Source: Mucilaginibacter_A sp050954285
GTDB taxonomy: Bacteria > Bacteroidota > Bacteroidia > Sphingobacteriales > Sphingobacteriaceae
Direction of reading: 5' to 3'
Assembly (NCBI GenBank): GCA_050954285.1
Contig: JBPBPL010000021.1
Span: 1 to 64,000, forward strand
Length of the DNA: 64,000 nucleotides
Shown here: positions 8,982-17,119 of the stretch, piece by piece
Position numbering within the stretch: the first letter of the stretch is position 1
Layout: each line of letters begins with the position of its first letter
Notes under the pieces: model-generated
The model's database searches: none
What the model saw: only the letters and a program-made list of their open reading frames with translations
What the model was told of the DNA's origin: nothing
Program-made: the position numbers and the translations under genes

Positions 8982-9554
8982 TTACGAAATTACCCAAATT
9001 TTCTCTGGCGTAACACAGGTGTGCAATCTTACATCTAACACATTAGCATCATCAATTTCTTCTACCGGATCAAAAAACGATAAGCCAATAAACTGCGTTC
9101 CTGGCTCGCATTCTGCTAAAAACCGATCGTAAAAACCGCCGCCATAACCTACCCGGTTTCCTTGCAAATCAAACGCCAGCAATGGCACAATAACGATGCT
9201 GCTTTTATCGATATAAAATTTAGTTCCGCTAACAGGTTCTGGGATACCAAATTTATTTTGAACAATTACCAGTTGTTCATCATCCAAAAAATGGGTCAAA
9301 GTTTTTTGCTTGAAATCCGCTTTTGGAAAAACTCTTTTAATCTGCGGATACTGTTTTTGCAGGTAATTAATCAGCCGTTTGGTATCTGGTTCCTTCGTCC
9401 GCAGCATCGGCAAAAAAAAATGAACCGCATTGATCCCACCAAAATCAAGCTGCATAAACTGATTTAATAATTGCTGATTTAACTGGTAATATTCCCGTTC
9501 CGAAAGCTGTAAGCGTTTTTCCAGATAAATTTTGCGGAGTTCTTTTTTCACCAT
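8982..9554 (-). CDS. 5-formyltetrahydrofolate cyclo-ligase
   Basis: This enzyme converts 5-formyl-THF to 5,10-methenyl-THF with ATP, returning a folate storage form to one-carbon metabolism. Family features are the N-terminal helix with KKELRKIYLEKRLQLS, FGIPEPV (about 114-120), the nucleotide/phosphate loop IVPLLAFDLQGNRVGYGGGFYDRFL (about 138-163) and a final short strand. At 190 aa it is full length. It is a single gene convergent with xth and divergent from the M20 peptidase gene; a CTGCTTTTA motif variant lies at 9199. Confidence 0.93.
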   Translation of the reverse strand: MVKKELRKIYLEKRLQLSEREYYQLNQQLLNQFMQLDFGGINAVHFFLPMLRTKEPDTKRLINYLQKQYPQIKRVFPKADFKQKTLTHFLDDEQLVIVQNKFGIPEPVSGTKFYIDKSSIVIVPLLAFDLQGNRVGYGGGFYDRFLAECEPGTQFIGLSFFDPVEEIDDANVLDVRLHTCVTPEKIWVIS

Positions 9555-9614
9555 AAATAGTTAAAGATATATTTCTGCTTTTATTTATCTTGAAAAATAT
9601 TCAATGCTTCTTTT

Positions 9615-11063
9615 ATGGGTAAAAAAATCATACTCTTTTTACTGGCTATTTTTTTGGTTCTAATGATGATCGTGTTGATCAAAACTTTCACTTTCAGTTC
9701 TATCCAACCCAAATTTTCGGCGGCTAAACCTGTTGGGGTAAATGATTATGCGGTTGCGCATTTGCAGCAAGGCATTCGGTTTAAAACGGTTTCGGTTTCG
9801 GATAGTGCCAAACCTGATAGCGGCGCGTTCTTGGCTTTGCATCGATATTTAACGCAAACTTATCCACTGATTCATCAAAAACTACGATTAGAAAAAGTAG
9901 TCGGCTATTCGTTAGTTTATACTTGGAAAGGCAAAGATCTCAATCTTAAACCTGTTATTTTAATGGCGCATCAGGATGTGGTTCCAGTAGAAAAAGCAAG
10001 TTTATCCCAATGGAAGGCCGATCCGTTTGGTGGAATTATCCGGAATGGAAAAATTGTGGGACGCGGATCTGCCGATGATAAAATCAGTCTGTTTAGTTTA
10101 TTGGAAGCAACCGAAAAACTGTTGCAGGACAATTATCAGCCCGAAAGAACCATATATTTTGTTTTTGGCCACGATGAAGAAGCAGGCGGCAAAGGCGTAA
10201 AAGCGATTGCAGCGTTGCTCAAATCGCGAGGAATTAAAGCAGATTGGGTGCTGGATGAAGGCGGTGAAATTACCAAAAAAGAGATTCCAGGTTTACAGGG
10301 AAAGCCGGTTGCACTGATCGGCACTTCCGAAAAAGGTTATTTATCGGTTGATTTAAAAGTGAATATTGAAGGCGGACATTCATCTATGCCAAAGCCCGAA
10401 ACGGCTGTGGATGTGCTGATTGCAGCCATCCAGAACCTTCGGGCAAAACCTTTTCCGGCAAGTTTTAGTGGTTCTACTGTAGATTTTTTTAGATATTTGG
10501 GTCCGGAGATGCCTTTCACTTCTAAAATGGCCATTGCCAATCAATGGCTTTTCAAATCGCTGCTTTTTAAAATTTATGAAAAATCTCCCGGCGGAAATGC
10601 GCTCATCCGCACCACCATTGCGCCAACTATTTTGCAGGCTGGCGTTAAAGATAATGTGGTGCCAACTTCGGCGCGTGCCACCATTAATTTCAGGCTGTTG
10701 CCCGGTACTTCCATCGATGCTGTTTTTAGGCATGTAAAAGAAGCAATAGCCGATGATCGTGTGCAACTAATTAAACAGGATGCTTTTGCAGAGGAAGCTT
10801 CGGCGGTAACTTCAACCCAAAGCAGCGGTTTTACACAGTTGGAAAAAGCCGTAATTGAGAATTATCCCGGAACTTTAATTGCGCCTTATTTAACTGTTGG
10901 TGCAACGGATTCGCGGCAAATGGCCAAAATTTCTGATTGTATTTTAAGATTTGTGCCCGTTACAGATTTAGAAGGAATGCACGGCTTAAACGAAAATATT
11001 GGCGTGGAAGAATATAAGAAGGCGATCAGCTTTTATTATCATTTGATAAAAGATATTAAATAA
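9615..11063 (+). CDS. Membrane-anchored M20 family peptidase (carboxypeptidase S-like)
   Basis: A di-zinc exopeptidase or N-acyl-amino-acid hydrolase. An N-terminal membrane anchor (MGKKIILFLLAIFLVLMMIVLI) precedes the catalytic domain, which shows MAHQDVVPV (first zinc His and Asp), GRGSADDKISLF, GHDEEAGG (catalytic and zinc Glu), WVLDEGGEI and the final metal region GATDSRQM/GMHGLNE. The dimerisation lid domain spans about 250-370. Length (482 aa) matches the carboxypeptidase S/PM20D1-like branch. The start codon at 9615 is part of a motif copy (CTTCTTTTATG, 9607-9617). The gene overlaps by two bases the terminator stem that follows it. Confidence 0.9.
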   Translation: MGKKIILFLLAIFLVLMMIVLIKTFTFSSIQPKFSAAKPVGVNDYAVAHLQQGIRFKTVSVSDSAKPDSGAFLALHRYLTQTYPLIHQKLRLEKVVGYSLVYTWKGKDLNLKPVILMAHQDVVPVEKASLSQWKADPFGGIIRNGKIVGRGSADDKISLFSLLEATEKLLQDNYQPERTIYFVFGHDEEAGGKGVKAIAALLKSRGIKADWVLDEGGEITKKEIPGLQGKPVALIGTSEKGYLSVDLKVNIEGGHSSMPKPETAVDVLIAAIQNLRAKPFPASFSGSTVDFFRYLGPEMPFTSKMAIANQWLFKSLLFKIYEKSPGGNALIRTTIAPTILQAGVKDNVVPTSARATINFRLLPGTSIDAVFRHVKEAIADDRVQLIKQDAFAEEASAVTSTQSSGFTQLEKAVIENYPGTLIAPYLTVGATDSRQMAKISDCILRFVPVTDLEGMHGLNENIGVEEYKKAISFYYHLIKDIK

Positions 11064-11100
11064 AAAAGGTGTGCAACGCTTAAAGCTGCACACCTTTTTT
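11062..11100. terminator. Bidirectional intrinsic terminator
   Basis: A perfect 14-bp stem (11062-11075 with 11087-11100) begins and ends with six A and six T, so it works on both strands. It lies between the convergent M20 peptidase gene and efp. Confidence 0.88.
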
Positions 11101-11118
11101 ATCCTGCTAAAAGAAGTA

Positions 11119-11679
11119 TTATTTTACACGCTCAACATAACTGCCGGTTGCCGTATCAACTTTTACTCTATCACCCAAATTAATAAATAATGGAACTTTA
11201 ATTTCAGCACCCGTTTCTACAGTCGCATTTTTTAGCGCGCCGGTTGAAGTATCGCCTTTAACGGCTGGCTCAGTATAAGTAATTTCCAGCTCGGCTGATG
11301 CTGGTGCTTTGGCCATAATCGGTTCATCGCTTTCAAAAGCTACGATTACGTTGGCGCCTTCTTTCAAAAACTTAACTGAATTGCCAAACAAAAATTTAGG
11401 AATGTTAAACTGCTCAAAAGTAGCATTGTCCATTACTACCAAATCATTGCCATCTTCATAAAGATACTGGTAATCAGTAGTTTCTACACGGGCAATTTCA
11501 ACTTCCTCATCCGTACGAAAACGATATTCTACCAGTTTTCCGGTTTTAACGTTGCGCATACGTGCCTGATAAAAAGCGCGCAAATTGCCTGGTGTGCGGT
11601 GGATAAATTCTTCTACCTGTATCAGTTCACCATTGAAACGCAAGATGTTACCATTTTTTATATCAGATGCCTTGGCCAT
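11119..11679 (-). CDS. efp: Translation elongation factor P
   Basis: EF-P enters the ribosomal E site and relieves stalling at polyproline runs. The three-barrel family is clear: N-terminal KOW-like domain (ASDIKNGNILRFNGELIQVEEF), middle OB domain and the C-terminal OB domain (VKGDTSTGALKNATVETGAEIKVPLFINLGDRVKVDTATGSYVERV), which is the most conserved signature. At 186 aa it is full length. The domain I tip loop reads TPGNLRAF, so the residue normally modified (Lys34 in E. coli, Arg32 in some others) is Asn32 here. It is a single gene with its own terminator, with a motif copy GCTAAAAGAAGTAT at 11106-11119 right after the stop. Confidence 0.96.
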   Translation of the reverse strand: MAKASDIKNGNILRFNGELIQVEEFIHRTPGNLRAFYQARMRNVKTGKLVEYRFRTDEEVEIARVETTDYQYLYEDGNDLVVMDNATFEQFNIPKFLFGNSVKFLKEGANVIVAFESDEPIMAKAPASAELEITYTEPAVKGDTSTGALKNATVETGAEIKVPLFINLGDRVKVDTATGSYVERVK

Positions 11680-11703
11680 AATCAGTTTATATTTTCAGAG
11701 CCG

Positions 11704-11711
11704 CAAAATTA
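11704..11711 (-). promoter_or_regulatory. Candidate -7 box for efp
   Basis: Minus-strand TAATTTTG fits TAnnTTTG, 25 bases upstream of the efp ATG at 11679. The -33 region is not clear. Confidence 0.4.
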
Positions 11712-11778
11712 GCAATCAACCGGAAAGAAACAAACAGGTTGATGGGCAACAACCAGATTTATGCCGATAAAAACAGCA

Positions 11779-12408
11779 TCAGGGTTTTTGTTTATAATCC
11801 AGGATATTCAATCTATTTTTGCAAAAACTGTACTCATGCTCTTGGTTGGAACAGATAATAGTAAGACGGTTAGCGGCAAAATTTTCAATTAATTTTAAAT
11901 ACCAATCAATGCCTTGGGCATCCAGATTGGCGGTTGGCTCATCCAGCATTAGCAAAGGCGTATCAGCACAAAAAGCAAGCGCTAATTTGACGCGCTGCTT
12001 CATTCCAGAAGAAAAATAACGCAACAATTTATTTTTGTTCCCTTCCATTTGCAGCAGTTCGATAATTTGATTTCGATCCACGCCGGTTACATATTTTTTA
12101 AACTGAAAATGAAAGTCGATCATCTCGATTAGGTTGAATTCTTCAATCAGTTCGAGGTATGGTGCCGCTAAACTAACATGCTGATAAACCTGCTCGATCT
12201 CCAGTTTTTTATGCTGATAAAAGAAGCTGATCGTTCCTGCGGAAGGTGACAAACTGCCGTTCAGGATTTGTAGTAAAGTAGATTTTCCTGATCCATTGAT
12301 ACCCAGAATGGCATAAGTCTGCGGTAAAGAAAATGTATAATTGATATTCCTGAAAATCCAGTCGCGGTTAAAACGGCGGCCTAAGTTTTCAAGCACAATT
12401 TTCATCAA
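11779..12408 (-). CDS. ABC transporter ATP-binding protein, partner unknown
   Basis: A 209-aa nucleotide-binding subunit: Walker A GINGSGKST (about 36-44), signature YFSSGMKQRVKLALAF (about 133-148), Walker B PLLMLDEPTANLD (about 152-164) and H-loop region IICSNQEHE. The signature is SSGM rather than SGGQ. No permease gene lies next to it; it follows lpxA by 15 bp and so sits last in the lipid A transcription unit. It may serve a permease encoded elsewhere, or act in a soluble role. A motif copy GATAAAAACAGCATC follows the stop (11766-11780) and another lies in the gene at 12218. Confidence 0.88.
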   Translation of the reverse strand: MMKIVLENLGRRFNRDWIFRNINYTFSLPQTYAILGINGSGKSTLLQILNGSLSPSAGTISFFYQHKKLEIEQVYQHVSLAAPYLELIEEFNLIEMIDFHFQFKKYVTGVDRNQIIELLQMEGNKNKLLRYFSSGMKQRVKLALAFCADTPLLMLDEPTANLDAQGIDWYLKLIENFAANRLTIICSNQEHEYSFCKNRLNILDYKQKP

Positions 12409-12423
12409 CCCTGATTGCTGGTT

Positions 12424-13215
12424 TTAAAATGACGAAGGATTGCCAAATCCTTTCATGATCCCTCGGTTGGAATTACGGATAAAATCCAATATTTCATCCC
12501 GTATTTCTGTTGGCTGGCGTTCGGCTTCAATCATGTAAAGCGCGTTACTTAAGTTGTGTCTTTTGACGAAAATAGTCCGGTAAATATCCTGAATTTCGTT
12601 GATCTGTTCGGAAGAATAACCACGACGGCGTAAACCAACCGAGTTGATCCCGACATAAGACAATGGTTCGCGGGCGGCTTTTACATATGGCGGAACGTCT
12701 TTCCTCACCAAAGAACCACCTGTTACAAAAGCGTGCGCTCCAATTTGGCAAAACTGATGGACGGCAACCATACCAGCCAAAACCACATAATCATCAATTG
12801 TAACGTGGCCGGCCAAAGTGGTATTGTTGGAAAAAATGCAGTTATTACCAATTTGGCAATCGTGGCCCACGTGGCAATAAGCCATAATCAAGCAGTTGTT
12901 GCCAACAGTAGTTTTCCAGCGGTCTTTTGTGCCACGGTTTATGGTTGCGCATTCGCGGATGGTAGTGTTATTACCGATTTCGACTGTTGTTTTTTCTCCG
13001 GCAAATTTCAAGTCCTGCGGAATAGCAGAAATTACAGCGCCCGGAAAAATACGACAGTTTTTGCCGATGCGGGCTCCATCCATAATGGTTACGTTGGAGC
13101 CAATCCAAGTACCTTCGCCAATTTCCACATCTCCATAAATGGTTGCGAAAGGCTCAATCGTCACATTGTCAGCGATTTTTGCATTTGGATGAATGTAAGC
13201 TAAAGGCTGGATCAT
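12424..13215 (-). CDS. lpxA: Acyl-ACP:UDP-N-acetylglucosamine O-acyltransferase
   Basis: First committed step of lipid A synthesis: transfer of a hydroxyacyl chain from ACP to the 3-OH of UDP-GlcNAc in the cytoplasm. The left-handed beta-helix is evident from many hexapeptide repeats over residues 1-190 (ANAKIADNVTIEPF, GDVEIGEGTWIGSNVTI), with the conserved catalytic His region YCHVGHDCQIGNNCIFSN (about 118-135) and the helical C-terminal acyl-ACP domain RRRGYSSEQINEIQDIYR. At 263 aa it is normal. Its start overlaps the stop of the lpxC-fabZ gene by 4 bp (ATGA), implying translational coupling. Confidence 0.97.
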   Translation of the reverse strand: MIQPLAYIHPNAKIADNVTIEPFATIYGDVEIGEGTWIGSNVTIMDGARIGKNCRIFPGAVISAIPQDLKFAGEKTTVEIGNNTTIRECATINRGTKDRWKTTVGNNCLIMAYCHVGHDCQIGNNCIFSNNTTLAGHVTIDDYVVLAGMVAVHQFCQIGAHAFVTGGSLVRKDVPPYVKAAREPLSYVGINSVGLRRRGYSSEQINEIQDIYRTIFVKRHNLSNALYMIEAERQPTEIRDEILDFIRNSNRGIMKGFGNPSSF

Positions 13216-14621
13216 ATGTTTTTGTATCTAACAATTTGTGCCATCAGCTCGGCTTCTACTACAATTTTTTCTCCTACAAAACCAAGGCCTTTCATCTGTG
13301 CAATACCACGACGGATTGGTGCCAGCAAATCACAGCGGAAAACTAATGTATCGCCAGGCAAAACTTTGTCTTTAAAACGTGCATTTTCTATCTTTAAAAA
13401 CAGTGTCAGCCAGTTTTCCGGATCCGGAACAGTATTTAAAACCAAAATTCCACCAGTTTGCGCCATTGCTTCAATCTGCAAAACACCCGGCATAACAGGT
13501 GCTCCCGGAAAATGTCCTGCAAAAAAAGGTTCATTCATAGTAACCGCTTTTACACCAACTACATGGGTTTTAGTCAGTTCCATAATCTTGTCAATCAGCA
13601 GCATGGGTGGTCGATGCGGCAAAATATTCATAATCTGCACTGTATCATAAACAGGCTTGGCATTCGGATTATAAAAGTGGAAGTTTTTTTTGCTGCGTTC
13701 TTTTTTAATCAGTGCTTTTATTTTTTTGGCAAAAGCAATGTTGGCCGCATGGCCCGGACGCGCGGCCATAATATGACCTTTTAGCGGTACGCCAACCAAC
13801 GCCAGATCACCAATCATGTCCAGCAGTTTGTGCCGCGCAGGTTCGTTTTGATGCCTTAATTCAATGTTGTTCAGGATGCCTTGCGGTGCAACATCAATAT
13901 CTTTTCGGTTGAATAAAGTAGCCAGATGCTGCAGTTCTTCCTGGTTCACATCACGGTCAACTACTACAATCGCATTATTAATATCACCGCCTTTAATCAG
14001 GTTATGCTTTAGCAGCATTTCCAGTTCATGCAAAAAACAAAAAGTACGGCAGGAAGCTATTTCGCGCCGAAATTCGGAAATGGTAGAAATACTGGCGTGC
14101 TGGCTGCCTAAAACAGGCGAATTATAATCTACCATACATGTAAAACGGTAATCATCCAGCGGCATAGCTACCATATCTACCTTACGATCCGGTTCTGAGT
14201 AATGAATATTATATGGAATACTGAAATATTCACGGTCGGCCTCTTGCTCTTTAAAGCCAACTTCTACCAAAGCATCTACGTATTGCAGCGAACTACCGTC
14301 CATAATCGGCGTTTCCGGACCATCCAAATCAATCAAAATATTATCTAATTCCAGGCCAACCAGCGAAGCCAGTACATGCTCAACTGTATTAACAGAAGCG
14401 CCATTTTGGGTGAGGGTGGTGCCGCGGGAGGTATCGGTTACGTTATCTACATCGGCATCAATTACCGGCTGCCCTTCAATATCTATCCTTCTAAATTTAA
14501 AGCCGTGATTTTCGGGTGCCGGACGAAAAGTTAAAGTTACCTTTTCACCCGTGTGTAACCCGGTTCCGGAAACAGAAACTTCAGCCTTAATGGTTCTTTG
14601 TTTTGTATTCATATTTATCAA
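13212..14621 (-). CDS. lpxC/fabZ: Bifunctional UDP-3-O-acyl-GlcNAc deacetylase / 3-hydroxyacyl-ACP dehydratase
   Basis: This is a fusion of the second lipid A enzyme with a fatty-acid dehydratase, typical of Bacteroidota. The N-terminal LpxC part (about 1-310) carries VSGTGLHTGEKVTL, the zinc His in VNTVEHVLASLVGLELDN, and HKLLDMIGDLALVG with GHIMAARPGHAANIAFA. The C-terminal FabZ hot-dog domain (about 325-469) carries ILPHRPPMLLIDKI and the catalytic His in AGHFPGAPVMPGVLQIEAMAQTGG. It has 469 aa. It lies 4 bp after lpxD and overlaps lpxA by 4 bp, so the three are one operon. No copies of the window-wide motif occur in it. Confidence 0.97.
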   Translation of the reverse strand: MINMNTKQRTIKAEVSVSGTGLHTGEKVTLTFRPAPENHGFKFRRIDIEGQPVIDADVDNVTDTSRGTTLTQNGASVNTVEHVLASLVGLELDNILIDLDGPETPIMDGSSLQYVDALVEVGFKEQEADREYFSIPYNIHYSEPDRKVDMVAMPLDDYRFTCMVDYNSPVLGSQHASISTISEFRREIASCRTFCFLHELEMLLKHNLIKGGDINNAIVVVDRDVNQEELQHLATLFNRKDIDVAPQGILNNIELRHQNEPARHKLLDMIGDLALVGVPLKGHIMAARPGHAANIAFAKKIKALIKKERSKKNFHFYNPNAKPVYDTVQIMNILPHRPPMLLIDKIMELTKTHVVGVKAVTMNEPFFAGHFPGAPVMPGVLQIEAMAQTGGILVLNTVPDPENWLTLFLKIENARFKDKVLPGDTLVFRCDLLAPIRRGIAQMKGLGFVGEKIVVEAELMAQIVRYKNI

Positions 14622-14625
14622 ATCG

Positions 14626-15690
14626 TTACTGCTGAGGCTTCATATAAAGTTCGGAAACTTGTTGCAAATCGGCCAGTTGTTTTTCTAAGGCTTGTATTTT
14701 TTTCTCCAATTCGGGCAAACGGTTTACCCTGATTTGCGATCGCATATGATCCTGATAATTGGTTGCAGGCGCGCCGGCCCATTTTTTATTTTCTTCTTTG
14801 ATCGTTCTACTGATACCGGATTGCGCCTGCACCTGTGAACCTTTGGCAATCTGAATATGTCCAACCACGCCCACTTGTCCTCCTAAAATCACGTTTTCGC
14901 CAATTTTAGTACTCCCGGAAATACCCGTTTGCGCAGCCACAACCGTATTACAACCAATTTCTACATTATGCGCAATCTGGATCAGGTTATCCAGCTTCAC
15001 TCCTTTTCGGATAATGGTAGAACCCATTGTAGCGCGATCTATCGTTGTATTGGCACCAACTTCTACTTCATCTTCAATAATGACGTTGCCAATCTGACTT
15101 ATTTTCTGATAGCTCCCATCGCCCTGCGAAGCAAAACCGAAACCATCACCACCAATAACCACACCTGAATGAATGATAACATTGCTGCCAATCCTGCAAT
15201 CAAAATAAATTTTTACCCCGGCAAAAACAGTAACGTTATTGCCCAGCACCACATCTGCAGCCAGGTAAGAATTTGGGTAGATGCGGCAGTTATCGCCAAT
15301 TACCACATTTGGGCCGATGTAGGAAAAAGCACCAATATAAATATCGTGCCCCAACTTAGCTGTGGGGTGAATAAAGCTTGGCTGCTCAATACCTGGTTTC
15401 GCCAGTTTACTCTGATTATATTTTTCGAGGAGGATGGAAATTGCGATGTATGGATTTTCCACCCGGATCAGTGTTGCGCTTACCCGGTCAATCAAAACCT
15501 GATCGTTATCAACAATGATTACCGAAGCTTGGGTAGTATATAAATACTGTTCGTATTTGGGGTTTGCCAGAAAAGACAAACTTCCGGCTGTAGCTTCTTC
15601 AATTTTAGCCAGCTGATTAACCGTTACTTCAGGCTTACCTTCAACAGTTCCATTCAGCAATAAGCTGATCTCAAGTGCGGTTAATTGCAT
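14626..15690 (-). CDS. lpxD: UDP-3-O-(3-hydroxyacyl)glucosamine N-acyltransferase
   Basis: Third lipid A enzyme: adds the N-linked hydroxyacyl chain. The N-terminal uridine-binding domain (MQLTALEISLLLNGTVEG, about 1-100) is followed by the left-handed beta-helix of hexapeptide repeats (about 105-310) that includes the catalytic-His segment VGGDGFGFA.../QIAHNVEIG (about 230-250), and a C-terminal coiled-coil helix (LPELEKKIQALEKQLADLQQV). At 354 aa it is standard. It is first gene of lpxD-lpxC/fabZ-lpxA-ABC, with a candidate -7 box five bases from its ATG. Confidence 0.96.
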   Translation of the reverse strand: MQLTALEISLLLNGTVEGKPEVTVNQLAKIEEATAGSLSFLANPKYEQYLYTTQASVIIVDNDQVLIDRVSATLIRVENPYIAISILLEKYNQSKLAKPGIEQPSFIHPTAKLGHDIYIGAFSYIGPNVVIGDNCRIYPNSYLAADVVLGNNVTVFAGVKIYFDCRIGSNVIIHSGVVIGGDGFGFASQGDGSYQKISQIGNVIIEDEVEVGANTTIDRATMGSTIIRKGVKLDNLIQIAHNVEIGCNTVVAAQTGISGSTKIGENVILGGQVGVVGHIQIAKGSQVQAQSGISRTIKEENKKWAGAPATNYQDHMRSQIRVNRLPELEKKIQALEKQLADLQQVSELYMKPQQ

Positions 15691-15694
15691 CGGA

Positions 15695-15702
15695 CAAATT
15701 TA
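15695..15702 (-). promoter_or_regulatory. Candidate -7 box for the lipid A operon
   Basis: Minus-strand TAAATTTG fits TAnnTTTG and ends five bases before the lpxD ATG, the same leaderless spacing seen for the GNAT gene at 1829-1836. Confidence 0.4.
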
Positions 15703-15751
15703 AATCTTAATCTCAAAGCAGCAAATTATTAAAAAGGCTGCATTTGTATTG

Positions 15752-16978
15752 TTACAAGTCTTTTATTACACACAAAACATACTTCACTACCCGTTTAGAA
15801 AGTGAAATCAGGTTGGAATTATCGCTTGCATCGGCAATATCCTGTACTTCACCGCTTTTGAGCAGAATACGAATATTTTCGTCGCCAAATTTATAAGCAT
15901 CATTTACCACACGATCCGTAAAAACGTAATAACCAGCATCTTTTTCATCAACCAAACCCAGTTTCTGAATGGCCAATTGCTTTAATATTACGGTTTGATC
16001 CAAATCAGGCGGCATGTTGGTTAATTCTACCCGATACAAATTCCGGTTGATAAAGCGCGTGCAGAGGTCAGACAAGATAAAATCAGAATGGTTTATCCAA
16101 ACTTTTACGGCAGATAAAATATCGGTATCGTCCAGATTAACAAAAGCATCCAAATGCTTCGGATCATTAATGAATGCTTCTTTTAGCACACTTTTATTGA
16201 GAAAATGTGCCAGCGCAGGCGTAGCAAAAAGATCGAAGCCGTTTAAAGCCAGCAAGCGGCTGCGCTCCAATATTTTTACCAGCAGCATTTCAGCGGAAAT
16301 GACGGTTTTGTGCAGATAAACCTGCCAGTACATCAGACGGCGCGCAATCAGGAATTTTTCTACAGAGTAAATGCCTTTTTCTTCCACCACAATATGATCA
16401 TCGCGCACATTCAGCATCTTCAAAATACGGTCAAAACTGATCACGCCTTCAGAAACACCGGTAAAAAAACTATCACGATTGAGGTAATCCATCCGGTCAA
16501 TATCCAGCTGCCCGGAAACCAGTTGGTGCAAAAAATGCCGCGGATAAGTATCGTTAAAAACAGCAATGGCCATTTCCAGCTGCCCGTTAAATTCTTTATT
16601 CAGCCGGTCCATCAGCAGTTGCGAAATCGTTTCGTGCGATACTCCTTTTACCAGGGTATTTTCGAGGGCGTGCGAAAACGGGCCGTGGCCAATATCATGC
16701 AGCAAAATGGCAATTTCCACGGCTTCTTCTTCCTCCGCAGAAATCTCGATACCTTTGCTGCGCAGCGTTTCTACAGCCAAACCCATTAAATGCAGCGCGC
16801 CCAAAGCATGATGAAAACGTGTGTGCAACGCGCCGGGATACACTAAATGCGTCATTCCCAGCTGCTTGATGTAGCGCAAACGCTGGAAATAACGGTGCTC
16901 TACCAAGTCAAAAATAAGTTCGGTTGGTATGGTGATGAATCCGTAAACAGGATCGTTGATTATCTTTTTTTTATTCAA
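15752..16978 (-). CDS. HD-domain phosphohydrolase
   Basis: A 408-aa metal-dependent phosphohydrolase related to the SAMHD1/dGTPase-type HD proteins. Visible motifs are the N-terminal DPVYGFI, HRYFQRLRYIKQLG, HTRFHHALGALHL (first metal His) and the HD doublet AILLHDIGHGPFSHALE (about residues 88-104), with later Asp in QLDIDRMDYLNRDS. This is the YdhJ-like layout; substrates are probably nucleotides but are unproven. It is monocistronic, upstream of lpxD on the same strand with a 61-bp gap, and divergent from porX. A motif copy at 16177 lies in frame (VLKEAF). Confidence 0.9.
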   Translation of the reverse strand: MNKKKIINDPVYGFITIPTELIFDLVEHRYFQRLRYIKQLGMTHLVYPGALHTRFHHALGALHLMGLAVETLRSKGIEISAEEEEAVEIAILLHDIGHGPFSHALENTLVKGVSHETISQLLMDRLNKEFNGQLEMAIAVFNDTYPRHFLHQLVSGQLDIDRMDYLNRDSFFTGVSEGVISFDRILKMLNVRDDHIVVEEKGIYSVEKFLIARRLMYWQVYLHKTVISAEMLLVKILERSRLLALNGFDLFATPALAHFLNKSVLKEAFINDPKHLDAFVNLDDTDILSAVKVWINHSDFILSDLCTRFINRNLYRVELTNMPPDLDQTVILKQLAIQKLGLVDEKDAGYYVFTDRVVNDAYKFGDENIRILLKSGEVQDIADASDNSNLISLSKRVVKYVLCVIKDL

Positions 16979-17119
16979 AATTCGGGCAGCTGAAAAAGAA
17001 TGCGATTTAGCTAAAGTTATCTTGATACGCTTTCTTTATTTGTGTTAAAATTTGTTAATTTATATTACTTCGGCAACAAAATGTTGTCAAAGAGGTTTAA
17101 AATTTAAACTATTACTACG

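Noticed and set aside
12733..13203. 156-codon plus-strand frame opposite lpxA
   Set aside because: Purely antisense to the hexapeptide repeats of lpxA, which produce long open antisense frames.
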